Positions 17,136-26,384 of a DNA stretch of 64,000 nucleotides are shown piece by piece. A program made the translations under genes and the position numbers. The DNA comes from Qipengyuania spongiae (GTDB lineage: Bacteria; Pseudomonadota; Alphaproteobacteria; Sphingomonadales; Sphingomonadaceae), in the NCBI RefSeq assembly GCF_026168555.1, contig NZ_CP092471.1, positions 134,501-198,500 of the forward strand. The letters are read 5' to 3'. The stretch's first letter is position 1; each line of letters opens with the position of its first letter. The notes under the pieces were generated by a model, which saw only the letters and a program-made list of their open reading frames with translations, did no database searches and had not been told where the DNA came from.

Positions 17136-19523
17136 TTGTACAGCAAGACCCAAAAAACACTCGCGGCAACACTGCTAGCGGGCACCGCCATGTTCGCATT
17201 TGCCGGAACGGCACACGCGGATCCGACGCCGGAATGCAACGATTCCGATACCAATGCGACCGAGTGCGGCTCCAATTCGGTAGCGACGAGCGCAGGGGCG
17301 ACCGCGATCGGCAACGGTGCGACCGCCGATGGCGTCGATGCCCTCGCGATTGGCAGTGACGATGCCGGCGCAGCCCCCGCGACCGCCACGGGCCCTTCGA
17401 CAAGCGCAGTCGGCGGCGAGAGCGTAGCCACCGGACCGGGCGCCACCGCCTTTGGCTGGCAGTCGTCGGCTACAGCAGAGCGTTCGCACGCCTTGGGACA
17501 TCTTGCCAATGCATCGGGCGTTCGCTCGCTGGCCGTGGGCGAGGCGGCAAATGCGGCCGGTTCCGGCTCTGTCGCGCTCGGTAATCAGGCCAATTCGGGC
17601 TCCTTCGCTTCGGATACCGTAGCGATCGGCAACGGAGCTTCGATCGGCTTCGCCAACGCCGGAAGCATCGCCATCGGCGGTTCCTCGAGCACGGGCGGTC
17701 AAGGCGCTACGGCCGTGGGTCAGAATGCCTCGGCGGCGGGCGGATCGTCCACCGCGCTCGGCATGGATGCGAGCGCTTCCAACATCTTCGCCACTGCCAC
17801 GGGCAGCGGCGCGACGGCATCGAATGCGTTCAGCGCCGCATACGGATCGCGCTCCGTCGCATCGGGCCTCGGCTCGACGGCGGTGGGCGACTCGGCTTCC
17901 GCAACTGGGGGCAACTCCACTGCCGTGGGTAGCGTAGCCAGCGCCGGCGACAACTCCGCGGCCCTGGGCACGCGCGCTGCGGCCGACGGTGCGAATTCCA
18001 TCGCGATCGGCAGCAACGCGACCGCAGTCAGCGACAATTCGACTGCGATCGGCAATTTCGCTTCGGCGGACGGTGTCGACGCCCTTGCTGTCGGCGACAA
18101 TACGACCGCCACCGGAAACTCGACCACAGCGGTGGGCGGCGAATCCGTCGCGACCGGACCGGGAGCGACCGCCTATGGCTGGCAGAGCCAGGCGAATGCC
18201 GAGCGTTCGCATGCCTTCGGTCATCTCGCGCAGACAAACGGCTTTGCCGCCACGGCCGTGGGTGAAGCTGCTGCCGCGCAAGGGCGCGGAGGCATCGCGA
18301 TCGGTGGCAACACCGACGGCGGCGCTTTCGGGGCGCTCGCAACCGACGACGCCGGCATCGCCCTTGGCAGCGATGCCGAAGCCCGGCAGGTCGGCGCGAT
18401 CTCGATCGGTAGCGATGGTGACGGCGATGGCGACGGCGCCGTAGCCGATGGTGTCGACGCTCTGGCGCTCGGCGCGGACGCGATGGCGATGGGCAATTCC
18501 ACGACCGCACTTGGCGGAGAAAGCCTCGCGAACACGCCCGGCGCCTCGGCCTTCGGCTGGCAGTCGCAAGCTACGGGCGACATGGCCACGGCAGTAGGCC
18601 ACCAGTCAACCGCATCCGGAGCGCAGAGCTTTGCCGGCGGCGAAGATTCGGTCGCGTCGGGCAGCAATGCCATCGCGATCGGCAACACCGCTCAAGCCAC
18701 CGGCGGAGATTCAATCGCCATCGGCGGCAACCGCGACGGAGCCGATGGCGCTTCGACGATTGCCAGCGGGCCGTCAACGACTGTGGTCGGCGGACAGTCC
18801 TCGGCCGTGGGTGCTGGAGCAACCGCCTATGGCTGGCGGGCCAATGCGACCGCCGAACGGGCCACGTCGCTCGGCCACCTCTCGACGGCATCGGGCGTGC
18901 GTTCGGTTGCGGTTGGCGAGGCTGCGGCCGCAACCGGTGACGGGGCAGTGGCTCTCGGCAACGAGTCCGTCGCATCGGGGGCCAACTCGGTGGCGATCGG
19001 CAACGGCGCAGTGGCCGCGAATGACGGCCAGGTCGTCGTCGCCTCGCTCGACACGAGCACTACCTCGCAGATGGGACCGTTGGCATTCGTCACGGCCGAC
19101 GCGAACGGAACGCTGGGCGTCAGCACGTCGGCGGGAACGACCAATCTGGCCAGCTTCAGCGCCGTCCAGGCCAACAGCGCCGCGATCGGTCGCAACTCGA
19201 TGCTGATCGCCGACAACGCGTCGGCCATCACCGATCTGCAGAACCGTCAGACGGCGCTGTTCGATCTGGCCCAGCAAAACAGCGTCGAGGCGCGCCGGGC
19301 AAACGAAGGCGTCGCCATGGCCCTCGCCATGGAATCGCCGATCATCATGCCCGGCAAGAGAGTCGGTGTCGCCGGCGGGTTCGGTTACTTCAACGATCGC
19401 GTGGCAGGTTCCGCGTCGCTCGGCTTGCGCGTGAGCGAAAGCACCGTTGTCACCGGCGGGTTCGGCGTCGGTTTCGACTCCGGTGAAGTGGGCGCCCGCG
19501 CAGGTTTCCAGGCTTCCTGGTAG
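17136..19523 (+). CDS. Trimeric autotransporter adhesin (YadA-like head, YadA anchor)
   Basis: About 795 residues. The chosen start is TTG 17136, preceded by aaggaaag; it places YSKTQKTLAATLLAGTAMF at the very N-terminus as a signal peptide ending AHA. An in-frame start at 17079 would add 19 polar residues. The passenger is a run of YadA-head/Hep_Hag repeats (pattern AIGxxAxAxG), with four larger modules containing G(E/Q)S-A-GxxAxGWxxxAxAERxxxxGHL, near residues 92, 332, 460 and 550. A short stalk-like segment with DLQNRQTALFDLAQ precedes the C-terminal anchor, which ends in an aromatic residue (QASW). It is a surface adhesin secreted by type Vc export. A strong terminator follows. Confidence 0.88.
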   Translation: MYSKTQKTLAATLLAGTAMFAFAGTAHADPTPECNDSDTNATECGSNSVATSAGATAIGNGATADGVDALAIGSDDAGAAPATATGPSTSAVGGESVATGPGATAFGWQSSATAERSHALGHLANASGVRSLAVGEAANAAGSGSVALGNQANSGSFASDTVAIGNGASIGFANAGSIAIGGSSSTGGQGATAVGQNASAAGGSSTALGMDASASNIFATATGSGATASNAFSAAYGSRSVASGLGSTAVGDSASATGGNSTAVGSVASAGDNSAALGTRAAADGANSIAIGSNATAVSDNSTAIGNFASADGVDALAVGDNTTATGNSTTAVGGESVATGPGATAYGWQSQANAERSHAFGHLAQTNGFAATAVGEAAAAQGRGGIAIGGNTDGGAFGALATDDAGIALGSDAEARQVGAISIGSDGDGDGDGAVADGVDALALGADAMAMGNSTTALGGESLANTPGASAFGWQSQATGDMATAVGHQSTASGAQSFAGGEDSVASGSNAIAIGNTAQATGGDSIAIGGNRDGADGASTIASGPSTTVVGGQSSAVGAGATAYGWRANATAERATSLGHLSTASGVRSVAVGEAAAATGDGAVALGNESVASGANSVAIGNGAVAANDGQVVVASLDTSTTSQMGPLAFVTADANGTLGVSTSAGTTNLASFSAVQANSAAIGRNSMLIADNASAITDLQNRQTALFDLAQQNSVEARRANEGVAMALAMESPIIMPGKRVGVAGGFGYFNDRVAGSASLGLRVSESTVVTGGFGVGFDSGEVGARAGFQASW

Positions 19524-19560
19524 CCCGAAGCGGTCTGCATAATCCTGTGGACCAGGATGG

Positions 19561-19589
19561 GGGCGGGTGCTTCGGCATCCGCCCTTTTT
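19561..19589 (+). terminator. Rho-independent terminator of the adhesin gene
   Basis: A ten-pair stem (GGGCGGGTGC with GCATCCGCCC, one G-T wobble) closes a TTCG tetraloop and is followed by five T residues. It lies 37 bases after the adhesin stop and reads in the plus direction. The opposite strand lacks a T run, so it is not expected to terminate the convergent kinase gene efficiently. Confidence 0.88.
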
Positions 19590-19598
19590 CGTTCGCGG

Positions 19599-20759
19599 TT
19601 AAATCTCCGCTATGGCGCTGACGCCGTCCCAGGAAATTGCAGGCAGTCGAACCTCGAAGGTACTGCCTTCACCCGGAAGGCTTTTCTGCAACTGTATCTC
19701 TCCGCCGTGCAGTTCGACCAGCTGCTTTACCAGGGCCAGTCCGATACCCAGCCCGTCCCCGACCACGCCGAGTCCGTTATCCGACTGTTCGAACATGTCG
19801 AATATCCGGGTCTGCTGTTCGGGCGGGATGCCGATGCCGTTATCCGATATCTCGATGATCGCATGTCCATCGCTGCTCGAGACCCTGACGGCGATCTCCC
19901 CGCCCTTGGGCGTGTATCGGGCCGCGTTGCCCACGATATTGCTGACGATCTGGATGAAGCGCGCCCGGTCTGCTTCCAGCGTAATCGGCTTGTCGGGCAT
20001 TTCGACCACCAGCCGATGGTTCGCCGCCGCGATGGCCGGCCCGGCAAGGTCCAGAGCGGACGGAAGCACCTCGTCCATGCGGATGGTCTCTTTTTTCAGC
20101 GAGATCTTGCCGCGTTCGATCCGGTTGATGTCAAGCAGATCGTCCACCAGACGGGTCACATGGGCGAGGTTCTGCCGCATCGACAGGCGAACCTGGCTGG
20201 CATCGGTACCGCTCTGGCAACGATCGAGAATGTTGAGGCCTGAGGAAAGCACCGCCAGCGGATTGCGCAATTCGTGGGCCAAAACTGCCAGAAACCGGTT
20301 TTTCTGCTGGTCGGCGGCTTGCAAGGCGGCGCTGAGGCTTGCCAGCTCGTCGCGTTGCGCCACGATCTGCCGGCGCTGGTTGTAGAGATCGAGGAACACG
20401 TCCGACTTGGACCGCAGAATGTCCGCCTCGATCGGCTTCTGGATGAAGTCGACCGCCCCCGCCTCGTAACCGCGAAACCGGCGCGAAGCGTCCGCTGTAC
20501 CGGCCGTGACGAAGATGATCGGGATATGCCGCGAGCGATCGTTGGCGCGCATGAATTCCGCAAGCTCGAAACCATCCATGCCCGGCATCTGCACATCGAG
20601 CAGAGCAAGGGCGTATTCGTTGCCCAGCATAAGTTCGAGCGCTTCCTCGCCGCTGCTCGCCTTGTGGAGCGCCAATCCATCGCGCGCGAGCAAGGCCTCT
20701 AGCGCCAGAAGGTTTTCCGGGAGATCGTCGACCAGCAAGAATTTGGCGGGCTCGGTCAT
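19599..20759 (-). CDS. REC-histidine kinase (response receiver fused to sensor kinase)
   Basis: A 386-residue soluble protein read from ATG 20759. An N-terminal receiver domain holds the phospho-acceptor Asp55 (LLDVQMPGMDG) and Lys108 (FIQKPI). A short coiled coil (residues 126-155) leads to the HisKA domain with His162 (LAHELRNPLAV) and a HATPase_c domain with N box, G1 and G2 motifs (ISDNGIGIP, GDGLGIGLALVK). Receiver-first kinases act as phosphorelay intermediates. It is the last gene of the signalling operon and overlaps cheB by four bases. Confidence 0.9.
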   Translation of the reverse strand: MTEPAKFLLVDDLPENLLALEALLARDGLALHKASSGEEALELMLGNEYALALLDVQMPGMDGFELAEFMRANDRSRHIPIIFVTAGTADASRRFRGYEAGAVDFIQKPIEADILRSKSDVFLDLYNQRRQIVAQRDELASLSAALQAADQQKNRFLAVLAHELRNPLAVLSSGLNILDRCQSGTDASQVRLSMRQNLAHVTRLVDDLLDINRIERGKISLKKETIRMDEVLPSALDLAGPAIAAANHRLVVEMPDKPITLEADRARFIQIVSNIVGNAARYTPKGGEIAVRVSSSDGHAIIEISDNGIGIPPEQQTRIFDMFEQSDNGLGVVGDGLGIGLALVKQLVELHGGEIQLQKSLPGEGSTFEVRLPAISWDGVSAIAEI

Positions 20760-21322
20760 CCTTCGATCATCGCTTGCAGCACCGGGGCCAGGTCTTCCAG
20801 CGCCATCGTCCGGGCGCCAGGGCATGCGACGCGAGCCGCTTCGGGCATGGTCGCCACCTCGGCCGTGGCCGGATCCTGCACGAAGCCGAAACCGCCCGCC
20901 TCGCAGACGGCCCTGAGGCCCTGGGCGCCATCATGGTTCGCGCCCGTCAGGATGATGGCAGCAAGCGCCGGCCCGAAAGCGTCGGCCGCCGTCTCGAACA
21001 GGACGTCGATCGCCGGGCGGGAATGGTTGATCGTCTCGTCGGAAGACAGCGCGAGGGTTTCGTCCGCTTCCACCAGCAGATGATAATCGGGCGGCGCAAA
21101 GTAGATCGTGCCCGGCACGAGCGGCTCCTTGTCCTCCGCTTCCTTTACCGGAAGAGCGCATTTGCGCGCGAAGAGATCGACGAGAGCGTTGTCTTTCTTG
21201 GGCGGAATATGGACGACCACCATGACCGGCACCGGGAACCCCACGGGAAGTCCCGGCAGCATCTGCGAGAGCGCCTGAACCCCTCCGGCAGAGGCGCCGA
21301 TGACCACAGCGCGCACGCTCAT
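20756..21322 (-). CDS. cheB: CheB methylesterase domain protein lacking a receiver
   Basis: A 188-residue protein, about the size of the CheB catalytic domain alone. The serine hydrolase motif GASAGG gives Ser11; HIPP gives His38; LTGANHDGA gives Asp131, completing the Ser-His-Asp triad. The N-terminal receiver that normally gates CheB is absent, so activity must be controlled otherwise, perhaps by the linked kinases. It removes methyl groups from chemoreceptor glutamates or an analogous target. It overlaps cheR and the REC-kinase gene by four bases each. Confidence 0.9.
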   Translation of the reverse strand: MSVRAVVIGASAGGVQALSQMLPGLPVGFPVPVMVVVHIPPKKDNALVDLFARKCALPVKEAEDKEPLVPGTIYFAPPDYHLLVEADETLALSSDETINHSRPAIDVLFETAADAFGPALAAIILTGANHDGAQGLRAVCEAGGFGFVQDPATAEVATMPEAARVACPGARTMALEDLAPVLQAMIEG

Positions 21323-22143
21323 CGCAATTTCCTCCGGTAGATTTTTTCCTCGCGAACGAATTCGGAGAATAGATTGGCATGGGTGGAGAAGCGGAGGCTC
21401 TCCTTCGATCCGATCCCGAGGAAACCGCCGCGGGCCAGCGATTCCCCGAACAGCCCGACAACGCGATCCTGCAACTCGCGATCGAAATAGATGAGGACGT
21501 TGCGGCACGAGATCAGATGCATCTCGCCGAACGCGGCGTCGGTTACCAGGCTGTGATCGGAGAATACCGTGCGTTCGCGCAGGGATTTGTCAAACACCGC
21601 CCGATTGTAATTGGCAGTGTAGTGTTCGGACAACGATGTATGGCCGCCGGACAGCTGGTGGTTCTCGGTGAAAAGCCGGATGCGGTCGAGCGGATAGACG
21701 CCGGCCTGCGCCGCTCTCAGCGCGGCCGGATTTATGTCGGTCGCGTAGAAGATTGTCCGCTCCGCCAGACCTTCCTCGGCGAAAAGGATCGCCAGCGAAT
21801 AAAGCTCCTCGCCATGGCTGCAGCCGGCAACCCAGACCTTCAGCGAGGGATAGGTGCGCAGATGCGGAACCACCTTCTCGCGCAGCGCCCGGAAGTAGGA
21901 AGGATCACGAAACATCTCGCTCACCTGCACCGTGAGGAAGTTCAGCAGTTGCGGCAGGATCGTTTCGTCATGGAGGACGGCGGACTGGATTTCCGAGATG
22001 CTGTCATAGCCCCATTGCTGGCGTGCCTGAAGCAGACGGCGCTTGATCGAGGCGCGGGCATAGTGCCGGAAATCGTAGTGGTAATGACGATACACCGCGT
22101 CCAGCAGAAGCTGGATTTCGATATCCTCGATGCTTTCGTTCAT
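21319..22143 (-). CDS. cheR: CheR-type protein-glutamate methyltransferase
   Basis: A 274-residue protein. The N-terminal helical domain is followed by the SAM-binding CheR core (VWVAGCSHGEELYSLAI, FYATDINPAALRAAQAGVYP, ISCRNVLIYFDRELQ). Start at ATG 22143, which overlaps the stop of the hybrid kinase; an in-frame start four codons upstream would overlap more. Its partner CheB is encoded next. No methyl-accepting chemotaxis receptor is in the window, so these may modify something other than a classical receptor; this is inference. Confidence 0.91.
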   Translation of the reverse strand: MNESIEDIEIQLLLDAVYRHYHYDFRHYARASIKRRLLQARQQWGYDSISEIQSAVLHDETILPQLLNFLTVQVSEMFRDPSYFRALREKVVPHLRTYPSLKVWVAGCSHGEELYSLAILFAEEGLAERTIFYATDINPAALRAAQAGVYPLDRIRLFTENHQLSGGHTSLSEHYTANYNRAVFDKSLRERTVFSDHSLVTDAAFGEMHLISCRNVLIYFDRELQDRVVGLFGESLARGGFLGIGSKESLRFSTHANLFSEFVREEKIYRRKLR

Positions 22144-25100
22144 CACCGGGGCATCCATACGCGCACCAGCGAGAGCAGTTTGTCGACGTCGATCGGCTTG
22201 GCCATGTAATCGTTCGCGCCCGCATCGATGCATTTCTGCTGATCGTCGGGCATCGCCTTTGCCGTGAGCATCACGATCGGCAGCTTGCGCCATTGCGACT
22301 GCTCGCGAATGGCACGGGTAGCGGTCAGCCCGTCCATTACCGGCATCATCACGTCCATGAGCACGAGGTCGATAGCCTTGTCCGGGTGGCCCTCGACTTC
22401 GGCCAGGACGTCGAGCGCCTCCTGCCCGTTGCGCGCGATCCGCGTCAGCGCCCCACGCGGCTCCAGAACGCTTGTCAGCGAATAGACGTTGCGCACGTCG
22501 TCCTCGACGATGAGGATACGCCGGCCTTCGAGCGCGGCGTCGCGGTGGCGGGCCTTCTCGATCATCTGGCGCTGTTCGGGCGGGAGTTCCGCGACGACCC
22601 GGTGGAGGAACAGTGAAACCTCGTCGAGCAGGCGCTCTGGCGACTTCGCGCCCTTGATGATGATTGAGCTCGAATAACGACGCAGGCGCTGCTCTTCCTC
22701 GGCGGACAGGTCCCGCCCAGTATAGACGATCACCGGTGGAAGCGGGCCTTCCCCTTCCTCGCTCAACGTTTCCAGCAAGGTGAATCCGGATGCGTCGGGG
22801 AGAGAGAGATCGAGGACCATGCAGTCGTACTGATTCTCGCGCAGTTCCTCGAGACATTCGGCCGCGGTGCCGACGCCGACCGTCTCCACGTCCTGCGATC
22901 CGAGGAGCTGGCCCACCGCCTCGCGCTGGACCCTGTCGTCTTCCACGATGAGCACCCGGCGCATGCGCGAGGCCAGTTTCTGCTGAAGCCCCGAAAGAAC
23001 CTCCGCCAATCGTTCGCGCGGAGCAGGTTTCTCGAGAAAGCCGACCGCCCCCAACGCCAGAGCGCTCTGACTCTGATCGGAACCCGAGATGACGTGGATA
23101 GGGATATGCCGCGTCTCTTCCTGGTGTTTCAGACGGTCGAGCACGGTGAGGCCCGATTGGTCGGGCAGGCCGATATCGAGGACGATCGCGCTCGGCCGGT
23201 ATTCGCGGGCAAGGTCGATCGCCTCCTGCGCTGTCCCGGCGACGATGCACTGGAACCCCATCTCGCGCGACAGGTCGCACACGATACCGGCGAAGGCCGT
23301 GTCGTCCTCGATCACGAGCAGGAGGCGCTTGCCCTCGGCAAGGGCGTCGCGATCGTCGTCGAGCATGGCGTGCGTAGCGGGGGCGGATCCTGGCTTACCG
23401 GGCGCAGGCACGGCCACGGGCGGGGGGCTCGTCTCGTCCCGCGCGATCGGCGAAGCCTGGCGTGCGGCGACTCCGGCGGGATCGTAGGCGCGCGGCACAC
23501 ACACTACGAAAGTGCTGCCCTTGCCCTCCTCGCTCTCGAGCCGGATCGTTCCGCCGAGCAGACGGACCAGCTCGCGCGAGATGGACAGGCCCAGGCCTGT
23601 TCCGCCGAACTTGCGACTGATCGTTCCGTCCGCTTGCTGGAAAGCTTCGAAGATCGCCTCGCGCTGGGCTTCCGCGATGCCGATGCCGGTGTCGGCCACC
23701 GCAAGCTCCACGGTGTCCTCCGATCCGGACGAGATGGTCAGGGACACCCGCCCCTTCTCGGTGAATTTGAGGGCATTCGAGAGCAGGTTCTTAAGCACCT
23801 GCTCCAGCCGCATCCGGTCGGTTTCGAGCGAACGCGGCGCATCGGGAGCCAGCGCGATCTCGAGGGCCAGTCCGCGCTGCTCGGCCACGGGTTCGAACAT
23901 CTTGCGCAGGTCGGCGGCGAGCCGCTCGGTGGCGACCGGGGCAGCTTCGATCTCCACATGGCCCGCCTCGATCTTGGACAGGTCGAGGATATCGTTGATG
24001 AGGGTGAGGAGATCATTGCCCGAGGATTCGATCGTGCGGGCGAACTTGACCTGATCCTTCGACAGATTGCCGTCGGCGTTGTCGGCCAGCAGCTTGGACA
24101 GGATCAGCAGTGAATTGAGCGGCGTGCGCAATTCGTGGCTCATATTAGCCAGGAAATCGGACTTGTACTGGCTCGCCTGCTCCAGTTCGCGCGCCTTCAG
24201 TTCGAGCGAGGAGGCCGCGCGGCTCAACTCGTCGCGCTGGCCTTCCAGCGTCTGCGCCTGTTCTTCCAGCTGGCTATTTGTCTGTTCCAGTTCGACCTGT
24301 TGCAGTTCGAGGCGGGCCTGCGATTCCTTGAGCGCGTTGCCCTGTTCCTCGAGCTCCTCGTTGGAGACACGCAGTTCCTCGCTCTGCGCCTGCAATTCAC
24401 CGGCCTGCCGCTGCGTTTCCTCCAGCGCATCCTGCAACCGCTCGCGAAAGCGCGCGGAACGCAGCGCCGTGCCGAGGGACCCGGAAATGGTCTCGAGCAG
24501 CTCGCGTACGCGATCGTCGACCTCGTCGAAAAAGCCCAGTTCGACCACTGCGTTCACGCGACCGTCCATGAAAGCGGGCGCGACCACGAGATGCCGCGGT
24601 GCCTCGCTGCCGAGCGCCGAGCCGATCTTGAGGTAGCCAGCAGGAAGATTGGACAGCGTGGTCGCGCGGGCATCGGCCGCGACTTTCCCCAGCAACCCTT
24701 CTCCCATGGCGAAGGTTTCCGGCACATCGGCTGCATCGGGTACGCCCAGCACGGCCGTGCGGTTGAAGACCCCGCCCTCGCCCTTGAACAGCGCCCCCGC
24801 GCTGGCTCCGGTCCTTTCCGCCAGGAACGCGAGCACGGCGGCCGAAAGCTGGGGCACGGTCTTCTCGCCGCGCATGGCTTCGCCCAGTTCGACCTGCGCG
24901 GTCTGCAGCCAGCGCTGGCGCTCGCGGGTGCGGTTCGTCCGCGCCAGCAGAATGAAGATGGCGATCGTCAGGGCGATGCCAATGAGGCTGGTCACCACCG
25001 CGCTGACGACTGCGGTCCGGGATACTGCGGCGAGTTCGGCAACGCGCTGCTGGCGCTCGCGCAATTCCTCGCGCTTCATCTGCGCCAGTTGCTCGCGGAT

Positions 25101-25583
25101 CGTGTCCATCGCGATCTTGCCGCGATCGCCTTCGGTCAGTTCGATCGCCTGTGCGATGCCTTCGTCACGCCGCGTCAGGATCGCGCCTTCCGAAAAGCGC
25201 AGCTTGTCCTCTATGGAAGAGCGGAGCGCATCGACATTGTCGCGCTGGACATTGTTTTCCTGCGTCAGCGTCTCCAGCGCCGCCAGGTTCTGGCGCGCGG
25301 CGCGGACCCCGTCATAATACGGCTCGAGATAGATGCCGTCGCCAGTGAGGAGATAGCCGCGCTGGCCGGTTTCCGCATCCAGAGCCGAGACAAGCAGATC
25401 GTCCAGCGTGGTGAGCACTTCGTGGGTATTGCGAATACTCGCTTCGTTCTCGCGCATGTCCAGCACGTTGAAATAAGCGATGAAGGCACTGATCAGGAAG
25501 AATCCGATGCCGATCAGCAGACCGACAACCGACCACCCCGTCGTAGAATCGCGGAGCCCCCGCATAGTCGTTGTATTTGGCAA
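22143..25583 (-). CDS. Hybrid histidine kinase: CHASE3-GAF-coiled coil-HisKA-HATPase-REC-REC-REC
   Basis: A 1146-residue protein. Two membrane helices (about residues 18-38 and 190-213) flank a CHASE3-type sensor (DLLVSALDAETGQRGYLLTG). A GAF-like domain (about 245-370) and a long Gln/Glu-rich coiled coil (about 375-470) follow. HisKA has His483 (MSHELRTPLN). HATPase_c is followed by three receivers with Asp803, Asp925 and Asp1077. The start is TTG 25583 with a GAAGGG site upstream; ATG 25565 is the alternative. It heads an operon with cheR, cheB and a REC-kinase. Similar kinases tie envelope signals to biofilm or motility; the output here is unknown. Confidence 0.92.
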   Translation of the reverse strand: MPNTTTMRGLRDSTTGWSVVGLLIGIGFFLISAFIAYFNVLDMRENEASIRNTHEVLTTLDDLLVSALDAETGQRGYLLTGDGIYLEPYYDGVRAARQNLAALETLTQENNVQRDNVDALRSSIEDKLRFSEGAILTRRDEGIAQAIELTEGDRGKIAMDTIREQLAQMKREELRERQQRVAELAAVSRTAVVSAVVTSLIGIALTIAIFILLARTNRTRERQRWLQTAQVELGEAMRGEKTVPQLSAAVLAFLAERTGASAGALFKGEGGVFNRTAVLGVPDAADVPETFAMGEGLLGKVAADARATTLSNLPAGYLKIGSALGSEAPRHLVVAPAFMDGRVNAVVELGFFDEVDDRVRELLETISGSLGTALRSARFRERLQDALEETQRQAGELQAQSEELRVSNEELEEQGNALKESQARLELQQVELEQTNSQLEEQAQTLEGQRDELSRAASSLELKARELEQASQYKSDFLANMSHELRTPLNSLLILSKLLADNADGNLSKDQVKFARTIESSGNDLLTLINDILDLSKIEAGHVEIEAAPVATERLAADLRKMFEPVAEQRGLALEIALAPDAPRSLETDRMRLEQVLKNLLSNALKFTEKGRVSLTISSGSEDTVELAVADTGIGIAEAQREAIFEAFQQADGTISRKFGGTGLGLSISRELVRLLGGTIRLESEEGKGSTFVVCVPRAYDPAGVAARQASPIARDETSPPPVAVPAPGKPGSAPATHAMLDDDRDALAEGKRLLLVIEDDTAFAGIVCDLSREMGFQCIVAGTAQEAIDLAREYRPSAIVLDIGLPDQSGLTVLDRLKHQEETRHIPIHVISGSDQSQSALALGAVGFLEKPAPRERLAEVLSGLQQKLASRMRRVLIVEDDRVQREAVGQLLGSQDVETVGVGTAAECLEELRENQYDCMVLDLSLPDASGFTLLETLSEEGEGPLPPVIVYTGRDLSAEEEQRLRRYSSSIIIKGAKSPERLLDEVSLFLHRVVAELPPEQRQMIEKARHRDAALEGRRILIVEDDVRNVYSLTSVLEPRGALTRIARNGQEALDVLAEVEGHPDKAIDLVLMDVMMPVMDGLTATRAIREQSQWRKLPIVMLTAKAMPDDQQKCIDAGANDYMAKPIDVDKLLSLVRVWMPR

Positions 25584-25662
25584 AGTTCTCGACCCTTCAG
25601 GGAATTCTTCTGGCCATAATGAGACGAACCTTCGAAAAGCAACCGATATCGAGGCCCCCCAT

Positions 25663-25917
25663 ATGGAATGCAGGTGGCGGAACCACGCATTCGTGCAGGT
25701 CGAATGCCATCACTGGCCGGCGACGCGTCTTCCGGAAACGCTCGACGCGTCCGAAGCCATCGCAGGAGCGATCCTCGACGCAGCCGAGCGCGTTCGGCGC
25801 GATGTGGTGGCAGGCGGGTTCGGCAAACTTCAGACTCTCGGCGGTCACGTTTTCCCCGCCTGTTCGACGGCATCGTCCCTGAGTGGTCTGGATCGAGAAC
25901 CAGTGGACCTCTCGTGA
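25663..25917 (+). CDS. Possible small hypothetical protein
   Basis: An 84-residue frame from ATG 25663. The central part (ASEAIAGAILDAAERVRRDV) has amphipathic helix character and the neighbours' GC-rich third positions, but the ends look less protein-like and no family is recognised. A weak purine site (gagg) lies about ten bases upstream of the ATG. It is divergent from the hybrid kinase. It may equally be a chance frame. Confidence 0.25.
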   Translation: MECRWRNHAFVQVECHHWPATRLPETLDASEAIAGAILDAAERVRRDVVAGGFGKLQTLGGHVFPACSTASSLSGLDREPVDLS

Positions 25918-25933
25918 AATCTAGCTTAAGCTG

Positions 25934-25989
25934 GCATTCTGTAACTTGAGCGTTCGAGGCAGCATTCTGTAACTTGAGCGTTCGAGGCA
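25934..25989. repeat. Two perfect tandem copies of a 28-base unit
   Basis: The unit beginning gcattctgtaacttgagc and ending gttcgaggca occurs twice back to back with no mismatch (25934-25961 and 25962-25989). It lies in the gene-poor region and is unlike the surrounding GC-rich sequence. Its origin is not clear: strand-slippage duplication or part of a dispersed repeat family are both possible. Confidence 0.9.
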
Positions 25990-26384
25990 GACAGTCCCTT
26001 CCCGGCCCGACGAAAGCCAATGGTTTCGACTTGTATCTCTCGCGACCTTTACCGCATCTCTACGCCGCTGCGCTCGAGCCCAACGCCTGGCCGTGCTTCG
26101 TGAAGGAAGTGCCGATGCTGACCCGGGCGTCGAATCCGGAAAAGTCGGGCTAGTTGGTGACGAGCCGCACGGCGCCCGCCTGCGAACTCGCGGACGGCGT
26201 GCTAGAATAGGGGCGATCGATTGATCGGTCATGGCCTCCTCGGTCAGCGGTGCGATCTACCCAGCTCTCCCGGCCCGCCAGGCTTAGCCAGCTTTTCCGA
26301 CATTCTTCGCTTTCGCCGGCCAAGCCCTTGCGCAATCCGGCCGGATCGTTTGCGGTCTGCGGCCGATCGGTCGCGGACTTCCTT

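Larger units (their letters stand above)
25584..26384. other. 801-base gene-poor region with one possible small ORF and a tandem repeat
   Basis: This gap separates the start of the hybrid kinase gene from the end of a GST gene. It holds one possible short coding frame (25663-25917) and a two-copy 28-base direct repeat (25934-25989), each described separately. Other frames here are low-complexity Arg/Pro/Ser-rich readings typical of antisense noise. No transposase or RNA gene is visible. The repeat and the absence of good coding signal suggest a remnant or recombination scar. Confidence 0.5.

Noticed and set aside
17175..18602. 475-residue minus frame opposite the adhesin
   Set aside because: Repetitive Arg/Ala/Asp reading that mirrors the adhesin repeats.
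22144..23280. Upstream extension of the CheR frame through the hybrid kinase
   Set aside because: The extension is Arg/Pro-rich and overlaps the kinase receivers; CheR homology begins only at ATG 22143.
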